A DNA stretch of 42,726 bases, taken from assembly GCA_045613945.1 (NCBI GenBank), contig JAZLBZ010000012.1, forward strand, positions 1 to 42,726, read 5' to 3'. The notes under the pieces are model-generated. The model was given only the letters and a program-made list of their open reading frames with translations. It did not search any database and was not told the origin of the DNA. Origin of the DNA: HGM04593 sp045613945 (GTDB lineage Bacteria > Bacteroidota > Bacteroidia > Bacteroidales > Bacteroidaceae). A program made the translations under genes and the position numbers. Below, in pieces: positions 36,082 to 42,726 of the stretch (position 1 is its first letter; every line of letters starts with the position of its first letter).

Positions 36082-37485
36082 ATGAAACCGATAAAACGAA
36101 CAAGGATTTCCGACCTGCTCAAGAACGGTCAGGCCGGTGTTGAGGTAAACGTACGCGGTTGGGTGAGAACACGCCGCAGTAGCAAACAGGTTGCCTTTGT
36201 GGCACTTAACGACGGTTCTACCATCAACAATATACAGGTTGTAATCGATATTGACAAGTTCGACGAGGAGTTCGTGAAGCAGTTCACCACAGGTGCCTGC
36301 CTCAGCGTCAACGGTATGCTCGTTGAGTCTATTGGCGGTGGCCAGTCTGTAGAGATTCAGGCAACTGAGATTGAGTTGCTCGGTGCCTGCGACAACACCT
36401 ACCCATTGCAGAAGAAGGGCCAGACAATGGAGTTTATGCGCACAGTGGCTCACTTGCGTCCACGTACCAACACCTTTGGTGCAGTGTTCCGCATTCGCCA
36501 CAACATGGCATACGCCATCCACAAGTTCTTCCACGACAAGGGCTTCTACTACTTCCACACTCCGCTCATCACAGCATCGGACTGTGAGGGTGCAGGCCAG
36601 ATGTTCCAGGTTACAACAATGAACCTCTACGACCTCAAGAAGGACGAGAACGGCAGCATCATCTACGACAATGACTTCTTTGGCAAGCAGGCAAGCCTTA
36701 CAGTGTCCGGCCAGCTCGAGGGCGAATTGGCAGCTACAGCACTTGGTGCAATCTACACCTTTGGCCCAACCTTCCGCGCCGAGAACTCAAACACGCCACG
36801 TCACCTTGCCGAGTTTTGGATGATTGAGCCCGAGGTTGCTTTCAACGACATCTTCGACAACATGGAACTTGCCGAGGAGTTCATCAAGTACTGCGTGCAG
36901 TGGGCTCTCGACAACTGTATGGAGGATATCACATTCCTCAACAATATGTTCGACAAGGAACTCATCGAACGCCTGCGTTCAATTGTAAGCACAGAGTTCG
37001 TTCGCCTCAGTTACACCGACGGTATCAAGATTCTTGAGGACGCCGTTGCTGCAGGCCACAAGTTCGAGTTCCCTGTATACTGGGGCGTTGACCTCGCATC
37101 AGAGCATGAGCGCTACCTCGTTGAGACACACTTCAAGCGCCCGGTAATCCTCACCGACTATCCAAAGGATATCAAGGCATTCTACATGAAACTGAATGAC
37201 GATGGCAAGACAGTACGTGCTATGGACGTGCTCTTCCCAAAGATTGGCGAGATTATCGGTGGCTCAGAGCGTGAGGCCGACTACAACAAACTCCTTACAC
37301 GTATTGAGGAGATGAACATTCCAATGAAGGATATGTGGTGGTACCTCGACACACGCCGCTATGGCTCATGCCCTCACTCGGGATTCGGTCTTGGTTTCGA
37401 GCGCCTGCTGCTCTTCGTGACAGGTATGTCGAACATCCGCGACGTTATTCCTTTCCCACGTACTCCAAACAACGCAGAGTTCTAA
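36082..37485 (+). CDS. asnS: Asparagine--tRNA ligase
   Basis: The 467-residue class II synthetase charges tRNA-Asn. An N-terminal OB-fold anticodon-binding domain (VRGWVRTRRSSKQVAFVALN) is followed by the catalytic domain. Motif 2 is around TFRAENSNTPRHLAEFWMIEPE and motif 3 is GFGLGFERLL near the C-terminus. RHLAEFWMIEPE is typical of AsnRS and distinguishes it from AspRS. It begins 26 nt after the pseudouridine synthase gene and a perfect palindromic terminator follows. Confidence 0.97.
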   Translation: MKPIKRTRISDLLKNGQAGVEVNVRGWVRTRRSSKQVAFVALNDGSTINNIQVVIDIDKFDEEFVKQFTTGACLSVNGMLVESIGGGQSVEIQATEIELLGACDNTYPLQKKGQTMEFMRTVAHLRPRTNTFGAVFRIRHNMAYAIHKFFHDKGFYYFHTPLITASDCEGAGQMFQVTTMNLYDLKKDENGSIIYDNDFFGKQASLTVSGQLEGELAATALGAIYTFGPTFRAENSNTPRHLAEFWMIEPEVAFNDIFDNMELAEEFIKYCVQWALDNCMEDITFLNNMFDKELIERLRSIVSTEFVRLSYTDGIKILEDAVAAGHKFEFPVYWGVDLASEHERYLVETHFKRPVILTDYPKDIKAFYMKLNDDGKTVRAMDVLFPKIGEIIGGSEREADYNKLLTRIEEMNIPMKDMWWYLDTRRYGSCPHSGFGLGFERLLLFVTGMSNIRDVIPFPRTPNNAEF

Positions 37486-37503
37486 GAGACTGTTACAATA
37501 TGG

Positions 37504-37533
37504 CCGGGTCAAAATTAATTTTGACCCGGTTTA
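37504..37533 (+). terminator. Terminator after asnS
   Basis: CCGGGTCAAAATT and its exact complement AATTTTGACCCGG form a 26-nt palindrome (37504-37529), followed by TTTATT. Confidence 0.82.
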
Positions 37534-37551
37534 TTATAACCGAGGAGCAGT

Positions 37552-38451
37552 ATGAATAAACAATCACTCATAGGGCATTTGGCCTGTTTTCTGGCCTATG
37601 CTATTTTTGGATTCAATATTATTGTGTGCAAGGATTTGACTGCAGGCAGTCTCATATCCCCTTTGGCTATATTCACTCTCAGGTCGGTAGGTGCCGGTGC
37701 TCTCTTTTGGCTCATTTCGCTTTTCACTCCAAAGGAAAAGGTAGATAGGAATGATTATCTCAGGATATTTGCGGCATCTATGCTGGGTTTCTTTGTGTGC
37801 CAGGTTACGTTCCTTGTGGGTATTCCGCACATCACACCTATGGACTGTTCTGTGCTCTCCGCAATATCGCCCATTTACACAATGATAATTGCTGCCATTG
37901 TGCTTAAAGAACCAATTACGTGGCAAAAGGCCTGCGGTGTGATAATAAGCTTTGCAGGTATCATATATCTGATTGTTAGCCGCACCTCGGCCGCCGGAAC
38001 TGCCGAGACCTCTTTGTTTGGAATTTTGATGCTTATCCTCAACTCCTTGAGTTTCTCTCTGTATCTGGGAATATTCAAGCCGCTCATTGGCAAATATTCG
38101 GTTGTTACATTCATGAAATGGATTTTCCTGTTTGCCTTTATGGTCTCTGCTCCATTTTCTGCAAAGGAGATTGTGGCTCTTGATTTGGGCGGCATTCCTG
38201 CAATTCAGCTTGCCGAACTGGCCTTTCTCATTTTCTGTGCTACGTTCATAACCTATTTCCTTATACCGGTGGGGCAAAAGCGCATCAGGCCCACGCTTGT
38301 CAGTATGTACAGTTATGTCCAGCCCATAATTGCAATTGTAATCAGCATCACTCTTGGCATGGAGATGCTCACGTGGCAAAAGGTGCTTGCCGCTATCATG
38401 GTTTTCGGCGGTGTGCTTGTTGTAAGCTATAGCAAGAGCCGCGTGGGGTAG
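37552..38451 (+). CDS. EamA/DMT-family membrane transporter
   Basis: The 299-residue protein has about ten membrane helices arranged as two EamA repeats. The first repeat includes LISPLAIFTLRSVGAGALFW and ends with LKEPITWQKACGVIISFAG. The second ends with LGMEMLTWQKVLAAIMVFGG, a close echo of the first. This twofold LxEpxTWqkxxG pattern is typical of drug/metabolite transporters. The substrate cannot be inferred. A start codon follows the asnS terminator closely (about 18 nt), with GGAG upstream. Confidence 0.88.
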   Translation: MNKQSLIGHLACFLAYAIFGFNIIVCKDLTAGSLISPLAIFTLRSVGAGALFWLISLFTPKEKVDRNDYLRIFAASMLGFFVCQVTFLVGIPHITPMDCSVLSAISPIYTMIIAAIVLKEPITWQKACGVIISFAGIIYLIVSRTSAAGTAETSLFGILMLILNSLSFSLYLGIFKPLIGKYSVVTFMKWIFLFAFMVSAPFSAKEIVALDLGGIPAIQLAELAFLIFCATFITYFLIPVGQKRIRPTLVSMYSYVQPIIAIVISITLGMEMLTWQKVLAAIMVFGGVLVVSYSKSRVG

Positions 38452-38486
38452 TGTGTGTGTTTGTTGTATAAATTAACTTAAAAGGT

Positions 38487-38506
38487 TTTTTATTGTGCAA
38501 TAAAAA
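38487..38506 (+). terminator. AT-rich inverted repeat after the transporter gene
   Basis: TTTTTATTG and CAATAAAAA form a 9-bp inverted repeat around two bases. It may end the transporter message; it is weaker than the other terminators. Confidence 0.4.
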
Positions 38507-38549
38507 TATTATACTCGCGTTGTGAATGTAAAAGGAAATGTTGAGCACT

Positions 38550-39635
38550 ATGGACAAGAACAGTTATTGCGTGATAATGGCGGGTGGTCAGGGAACGCGC
38601 TTGTGGCCAATGAGCCGCAAGGCATTGCCCAAACAGTTTCTGGATCCTATGGGTTGTGGCAAGACGCTCTTGCAACAGACGTATGAGCGCTATGCCCGCA
38701 TTGTACCGCCCGAGAATATAATAATCTCCACCAATGTCGACTACAAGTCAATTGTCAAGAAACAGTTGCCCGACATCAATGAGCAGCGCATTGTCTGCGA
38801 GCCAGTCTTTCGCGGCACAGCCCCCAGCATTGCCTATCTTGCCTGCCACATACGCCAGCTCAACCCAAAAGCCAACATCGTGGTGGCGCAGAGCGACCAG
38901 CTGGTGCTTAATGAGGAGAAGTTTGCCTCTCTCATTGCCGGTGGTCTTGATTTTGTTGCCGAGAACAACAAACTTGTAGTCATTGGCATAAAGCCCACCT
39001 GTCCCGAGACCCGCTATGGCTATATACAGGCCGAGGGCGAGCCTGTCCCCGGTGACATCTGCAAGGTGCGTACCTTCACCGAGAAACCAGCCCTTGAGTT
39101 TGCCCGGGTCTTTGTTGAGAGCGGCGAGTTTTACTGGAACACAGGCATCTACATCTGGAATGTGCAGACAATCATTGACTCACTCTCCAAGCACCTGCCC
39201 GATATAATGCAGGAACTGGATGCAGTCTATCGCGAACTCCCCGACCGCAAGCAGCGCCGCAAACGTGCATACGAGGTGTATACATCGCTGCCCACAGCAT
39301 CCATTGACCTGAACGTGATGGAGCGTGCCGATAATGTATATGTGAGTGTAGGTGATTTCGGTTGGGCCGACATTGGTACTTGGGACACCCTTTATGGCTT
39401 TATGCCAAAGGACAGCAGCGGCAATGTAATAATGAACAGCAACGTGCTCAAGTATGACTGCAACAACAACGTTGTTATGCTGCCCAAAGGCAAACTTGCC
39501 GTTATGGATGGTGTTGACGACCTTCTTGTAATTGACTCAGGCGATGTGTTGATGATATGCCGCAAGGGCAGTGAGGGCGATGTGAGACGTTTCCTCAACG
39601 ATGCGAAGATGAAAATTGGAGATAAATTCGCATAA
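38550..39635 (+). CDS. manC: Mannose-1-phosphate guanylyltransferase
   Basis: The 361-residue enzyme makes GDP-mannose from mannose-1-phosphate and GTP, feeding glycan and O-antigen synthesis. The nucleotide-binding signature is CVIMAGGQGTRLWPMSR, followed by KALPKQFLDPMG. Later FTEKP and GEFYWNTGIYIW form the sugar-phosphate site. A C-terminal beta-helix-like part is short, without the isomerase domain of bifunctional ManC proteins. Two ATGs are possible: 38538 and 38550. I prefer 38550 (MDKNSYCVIMAGG) because AAAGGA lies only two bases from the first. Confidence 0.92.
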   Translation: MDKNSYCVIMAGGQGTRLWPMSRKALPKQFLDPMGCGKTLLQQTYERYARIVPPENIIISTNVDYKSIVKKQLPDINEQRIVCEPVFRGTAPSIAYLACHIRQLNPKANIVVAQSDQLVLNEEKFASLIAGGLDFVAENNKLVVIGIKPTCPETRYGYIQAEGEPVPGDICKVRTFTEKPALEFARVFVESGEFYWNTGIYIWNVQTIIDSLSKHLPDIMQELDAVYRELPDRKQRRKRAYEVYTSLPTASIDLNVMERADNVYVSVGDFGWADIGTWDTLYGFMPKDSSGNVIMNSNVLKYDCNNNVVMLPKGKLAVMDGVDDLLVIDSGDVLMICRKGSEGDVRRFLNDAKMKIGDKFA

Positions 39636-39638
39636 TAG

Positions 39639-39662
39639 TGAACGGCAAGTATCTACCGTTCA
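39639..39662. terminator. Bidirectional terminator between manC and the thioesterase gene
   Basis: TGAACGG (39639-39645) pairs with CCGTTCA (39656-39662) between two convergent genes; TTTAT follows on the plus strand. Confidence 0.65.
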
Positions 39663-39671
39663 TTTATGTAT

Positions 39672-40424
39672 TTATTCTTCTGTTATCGGTGCGAACTTAA
39701 GTTCAAAATTAGCCGCCGCAACGCCATTCTCTTTCTTCACCCTTGCCAGGAAATTATCCGGCGCAATCTCCCTGATGCCGAATGATAGTTCCTCATCGCG
39801 GTCACCCTCCTTCATGTATGCCGCAACAAAGTCGGTGAGGTTGTGGCTGTCAATATATTCTATCGGCAGCGCGTCCAGGATGTGGTCAAGATATCGTATG
39901 CTGTTCATGTGTCCGTTGCAGTCAATGTCACTGTAGTGTGGCCTGTGCTTGAAAGTTACCTCGTCAATGGGCGTGCGGTTTATTGACGGTATGCGGCTTA
40001 TCGCAATCTGCTCATCGGGGAGCATGCACTCGTTAAGGCGCACACCAATATCGCCGTTGAGGTCAACCGCTGTGCGTGTCCTCAGGTCAATCATGGCAAA
40101 TGTGGACAGCATTGACGCAATCTCCTTGCCTTCCTCGCTTACAACCCTGATGCAACGGTCTGTGAACCCATGATACAGGTTGCGAATCCACGTCTCAATC
40201 CAGAAACGTTCGCCCCTGACAGGGGTGTGCCCAATGTGCAGGGCAAGGCGTGCAAGCACCCAGCCAAGCGATGTGGTCATGCCAATCCCGCGTGCATCTA
40301 CATGGCGCCCTGCGCAACTCAGCATGTAGTTGCATAGTGTCGAGGGGCGCAGACGGCCTTTTGCATCGGTCAGGAACGTCTCGGCCATGAAAGCAAAACG
40401 GTCAATTTTATTGTTGTTGCTCAT
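39672..40424 (-). CDS. Acyl-ACP thioesterase (FatA-like)
   Basis: The 250-residue protein consists of two hot-dog folds, as in plant FatA/FatB and their bacterial homologues, which release fatty acids from acyl carrier protein. The second hot-dog holds SDIDCNGHMNSIRYLDHILD, where Asp, Asn and His form the active-site group of the family. The first holds YHGFTDRCIRV after ETWIRN. I chose the ATG at 40424 (MSNNNKIDRF); another lies at 40439. A -7 box lies just upstream. The physiological acyl substrate cannot be told from the sequence. Confidence 0.88.
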   Translation of the reverse strand: MSNNNKIDRFAFMAETFLTDAKGRLRPSTLCNYMLSCAGRHVDARGIGMTTSLGWVLARLALHIGHTPVRGERFWIETWIRNLYHGFTDRCIRVVSEEGKEIASMLSTFAMIDLRTRTAVDLNGDIGVRLNECMLPDEQIAISRIPSINRTPIDEVTFKHRPHYSDIDCNGHMNSIRYLDHILDALPIEYIDSHNLTDFVAAYMKEGDRDEELSFGIREIAPDNFLARVKKENGVAAANFELKFAPITEE

Positions 40425-40472
40425 AGAACAAATGCTCATTGCAGGTGTTGATAATGTACGGTTATGTGGTTG

Positions 40473-40480
40473 CAAAAATA
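40473..40480 (-). promoter_or_regulatory. -7 box for the thioesterase gene
   Basis: On the minus strand this reads TATTTTTG, 48 nt before the start at 40424. Confidence 0.55.
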
Positions 40481-40584
40481 CTAAATATTGTTGAGCGGAG
40501 AAAATCCATAGAATGTATCGACCGTCTTATTTGTAAAAATATGTTAAAAATGCGAAGCACTGTTCGGGTATACGTAAAAAGAAC

Positions 40585-40592
40585 TATCTTCG
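40585..40592 (+). promoter_or_regulatory. -7 box for the ferredoxin gene
   Basis: TATCTTCG is the same box as before lptB. It lies 33 nt before the start; the -33 position reads TGTT. Confidence 0.5.
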
Positions 40593-40625
40593 CAGCAGGA
40601 TAATACAAATTTAAATATTACAACT

Positions 40626-40793
40626 ATGGCTTACGTAATTTCAGACGACTGCGTTGCTTGCGGTACATGTATCGACGAGTGTCCTCAGGGTGCTATTTCT
40701 GAGGGTGAGAAGTATTCAATCAATCCTGATTTGTGCATTGACTGCGGTACTTGTGCAAGTGTTTGTCCTTCAGAGGCAATCCACGAGGGTTAA
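40626..40793 (+). CDS. 2[4Fe-4S] ferredoxin
   Basis: The 55-residue protein (MAYVISDDCVACGTC...) carries two CxxCxxCxxxCP motifs: CVACGTCIDECP and CIDCGTCASVCP. Each binds one [4Fe-4S] cluster with the last cysteine crossing over, as in clostridial-type ferredoxins. It is a low-potential electron carrier in the cytoplasm, probably for pyruvate:ferredoxin oxidoreductase, hydrogenase or Rnf-type partners; none of these is encoded here. Codon use is biased as in abundant proteins. It is monocistronic, with its own promoter and terminator. Confidence 0.97.
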   Translation: MAYVISDDCVACGTCIDECPQGAISEGEKYSINPDLCIDCGTCASVCPSEAIHEG

Positions 40794-40813
40794 TTGTTGC
40801 GTTCAACAACTTT

Positions 40814-40844
40814 AAGGGGCACTTGAAAAAGCGCCCCTTCTTTA
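40814..40844 (+). terminator. Terminator of the ferredoxin gene
   Basis: AAGGGGC (40814-40820) pairs with GCCCCTT (40833-40839), followed by CTTT. Confidence 0.8.
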
Positions 40845-40858
40845 TGTATATAGACAAT

Positions 40859-40954
40859 ATGAAAACGATTCTTCACGTCTTGGTAAAGAGTGCCATCATT
40901 GTAGCGGTTGCTGTGGTGTGCTACTATATTTATATGGCTGTTGTCGGCAAGTGA
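40859..40954 (+). CDS. Possible 31-residue membrane micro-protein
   Basis: An open frame from the ATG at 40859 encodes 31 residues: a short basic start (MKTILHVLVKSA) and a single hydrophobic helix (IIVAVAVVCYYIYMAVV) ending in GK. That is the usual look of a small inner-membrane protein. The frame also runs upstream to 40751, but that part passes through the ferredoxin gene and its terminator and is not believable. No clear ribosome-binding site is seen. Whether it is expressed is open. Confidence 0.4.
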   Translation: MKTILHVLVKSAIIVAVAVVCYYIYMAVVGK

Positions 40955-40982
40955 TGTTCTTGTATATCAGGGTGTCTTTATT

Positions 40983-42557
40983 CTATAAATCCCCTTCGAT
41001 ATTATACTTTGCCCAGTAGGGGTGCTTCATGTAGTTTTCCAATGCTGTTAGCGGTACATGTATCACTGCATTGCTGTTTTTCAGTATTGTTGTAATTGCC
41101 GGTGGGGTATGTGCGTGGAGATATATGTGCCTTAGGCTATCGCAGTGGTAGAAGGCATAGTCACCAATCTCCTCCACCCCGGCAGGGATGGTTATCTCCT
41201 CCAGTCCTTTACATTTCCAGAATACACCGCGTTCAATCACCTTTAATGTTTGTGGCAGATAGACATGCTTCAGCCCATAGCATCGCCCGAAAGCATCAAA
41301 TTCAATACGCTCAATGCCTTCGGGGATATAAAGTTCTTCGAGGGCTGTGCAATCGACAAACGCTGCTGAGCTGATTGACTTCATCTGTTGTGGGAACTTG
41401 ATGGTTTTTAGACCTCTCATTTTCCTGAATCCATTGTCGAAATCTGTCAGGCTGTTCGGCAATGAAATGGTTACAACAGAGTCGCAAGCGAGGAATGCGC
41501 AGTATCCAACATTTTCAAGTCCTTCGGGCAGGTGAATCGACAGAATGTTCCTGTCAACGAATACAGAGTCGCCAATGCTCATCGTCCTGTACTCCCTGTT
41601 ACCGAATCTAATGTTTGCCTCTATGTAGATGTTGCCGCCACGCCCATTGCCGCCAATCACTTCACAGGTACGCTCTTCGTGCGAAAGCACACGATAAATC
41701 ACATCGTTCCTTGATTCTGTAACCTCAATCCGTTGCAGTTTGCTGCGCCATAACAATGCGACGCCGCAGAGAACCGCCAGCAACAATATTATGCCAAAGA
41801 GAATGCTACGCCTCTTGTGGTGTGCGTTTATGGCACTGATTACCTCGTCGGCAGTGGCAAAGCGCTCGGTTTTCTCCTTTTTTATGCAGCGCTTTATAAT
41901 GTTCTCAAAGTAGCGCGAGTACCTTGCACCGCTTTTCTTTTTTATATATCCCAACAGGCAACCCACTGCATATATGTCGCTGCGCTCGTCAATGTTGCCT
42001 GTGTTGCCCTCTAAAATCTCAGGTGCAGCAAAATCCTTTGTAACCCCGAATGTGGCGTGGCTGAACTCGTTGCTGAAACAGAATCCCAAATCTACAATCT
42101 TTACATTGTCGCCCACCTGTGTGAGCATGATGTTGCCGGTGTTTATATCTACGTATGCAATGCCTTTTGAGTGCAGTGCCTTCAAACCGTCCAACAGCTG
42201 CAGGGTAAAGCGGCGTATGTTGTGCTCCTTTTTAAAGAATGTGGTGTCGTTTTTCAGTTTTTCTTCAACAGTTGAGCCTTGTACATACTCCATCAGAATG
42301 TACATCTCCTCTTCGCTCTCATAGATGGAGTCATATTTTACCACATTGTTGTGCTCTATGCTCTTGCCAAGTGCGAACTCCTTTTGCAACAGCACTCTGT
42401 TACTGTGGTTGGGGAACAGTTCAGGGCGCAACTGCTTCATGAAGTAGAGACGGCCATCGCGGCACACTCTGTAGGACAACGATGTTGCACCATCGTCGCC
42501 AACTGGCACTCTCTCCTCGAAAGTATTCTCGTTACAGGTAAAGTCGGATGAAGCCAT
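40983..42557 (-). CDS. Transmembrane Ser/Thr kinase-like protein with LRR (BspA-type) outer domain
   Basis: The 524-residue protein joins a cytoplasmic kinase domain (about 15-245), one membrane helix (about 251-269) and an outer domain. The outer domain holds six LRR_5-type repeats of about 23 residues (338-474, pattern IxLPxxLxxIxxxAFxxCxxL). In the kinase, the ATP-binding Lys41, helix-C Glu60, Asp137, Asn142, the metal Asp156 (DLG in place of DFG) and APE (178-180) are kept. The catalytic loop, however, reads YVDINTGN instead of HRDLKPxN, so the loop Lys is Asn139. It may be weakly active, specialised or a pseudokinase. It starts 12 nt after the partial gene upstream. Confidence 0.87.
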   Translation of the reverse strand: MASSDFTCNENTFEERVPVGDDGATSLSYRVCRDGRLYFMKQLRPELFPNHSNRVLLQKEFALGKSIEHNNVVKYDSIYESEEEMYILMEYVQGSTVEEKLKNDTTFFKKEHNIRRFTLQLLDGLKALHSKGIAYVDINTGNIMLTQVGDNVKIVDLGFCFSNEFSHATFGVTKDFAAPEILEGNTGNIDERSDIYAVGCLLGYIKKKSGARYSRYFENIIKRCIKKEKTERFATADEVISAINAHHKRRSILFGIILLLAVLCGVALLWRSKLQRIEVTESRNDVIYRVLSHEERTCEVIGGNGRGGNIYIEANIRFGNREYRTMSIGDSVFVDRNILSIHLPEGLENVGYCAFLACDSVVTISLPNSLTDFDNGFRKMRGLKTIKFPQQMKSISSAAFVDCTALEELYIPEGIERIEFDAFGRCYGLKHVYLPQTLKVIERGVFWKCKGLEEITIPAGVEEIGDYAFYHCDSLRHIYLHAHTPPAITTILKNSNAVIHVPLTALENYMKHPYWAKYNIEGDL

Positions 42558-42569
42558 TGCCCTTTGTCA

Positions 42570-42726
42570 TTACTCCACTACATTATAATGAATGCCGCCC
42601 TCCTTGCCACACACATAGCCTGTGGGCTCGCTGTTGTTATGTACAAGGCAACGTAGGTAGAGCGGTTGCTGCTGGATGAACTGGTAACACAAGAATGTGT
42701 CGCCTGCAGCGAGTTTGCTGTTCTGC
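42570..42726 (-). CDS. Partial gene of unknown function, C-terminal end
   Basis: This frame is open to the right edge, so its start lies outside. The visible 51 residues (ending CGKEGGIHYNVVE) are consistent with a small beta-rich domain, but I cannot name a family. The stop codon lies 12 nt before the kinase-LRR start on the same strand, so the two are probably one operon. The gene may encode a partner, substrate or phosphatase of the kinase; nothing visible decides this. Confidence 0.6.
   Translation of the reverse strand, partial: QNSKLAAGDTFLCYQFIQQQPLYLRCLVHNNSEPTGYVCGKEGGIHYNVVE

Noticed and set aside
37564..38379. Leftward 271-codon frame opposite the EamA transporter
   Set aside because: It is charged and without domains, the usual antisense image of a hydrophobic membrane protein.

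Overview
The window reads as chromosomal DNA of a Bacteroidales bacterium (phylum Bacteroidota); I cannot fix the family. The evidence is the gene content (OmpA, OstA-like and SurA-like envelope genes, DUF5723, a subtilase with a C-terminal tail like type IX secretion cargo, FatA-like thioesterase) and repeated upstream boxes of the form TAnnTTTG, several with a TTTG/TTG box about 20 nt further upstream. That is the Bacteroidota sigma factor consensus. There is no phage, integrase, transposase or CRISPR array. Most of the window is conserved core genome.

Layout. 1-904: the 3' end of a 23S rRNA gene, a 5S rRNA gene with its terminator, then an odd stretch holding a strongly self-complementary element and a second copy of the last 25 nt of the 5S gene with its own terminator. 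1184-5493: an orphan membrane histidine kinase, a DUF177 protein, ribosomal protein L32, and the ribosome-assembly GTPases Era and Der. 5758-10273: a two-gene unit of unknown function, a 1033-residue lipoprotein and a DUF5723 outer-membrane protein. 10351-12819: divergent lipid-transport genes, mlaE-mlaF leftward and lptB rightward. 12886-16410: a secreted subtilisin-like protease. 16631-19960: trigger factor, ClpP and ClpX. 20120-31374: a long rightward run of recQ, guaB, three SurA-like periplasmic folding factors (one a lipoprotein without a PPIase domain), an OstA/LptA-like protein, a small membrane protein and mutL. 31634-32794: an OmpA-family porin with a long leader. 33088-33250: two identical tRNA-Val genes in tandem. 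33421-39635: purB, a RluB-type pseudouridine synthase with a long disordered N-terminus, asnS, an EamA transporter and a mannose-1-phosphate guanylyltransferase. 39672-40954: an acyl-ACP thioesterase (leftward), a 2[4Fe-4S] ferredoxin and a 31-residue membrane micro-ORF. 40983-42726: a leftward pair cut by the window edge, whose second gene is a transmembrane Ser/Thr kinase-like protein with an LRR (BspA-type) outer domain and an altered catalytic loop.

How the genes fit together. Three themes recur: translation and ribosome assembly (rRNA, L32, Era, Der, tRNA-Val, AsnS, pseudouridine synthase); protein quality control (trigger factor, ClpXP, SurA-like chaperones); and outer-membrane building (MlaEF, LptB, OstA-like protein, SurA-like proteins, OmpA). 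The least explained items are the structured element beside the 5S gene, the giant lipoprotein/DUF5723 pair, the kinase-LRR receptor and its truncated partner, and the MutL with a degraded endonuclease motif.
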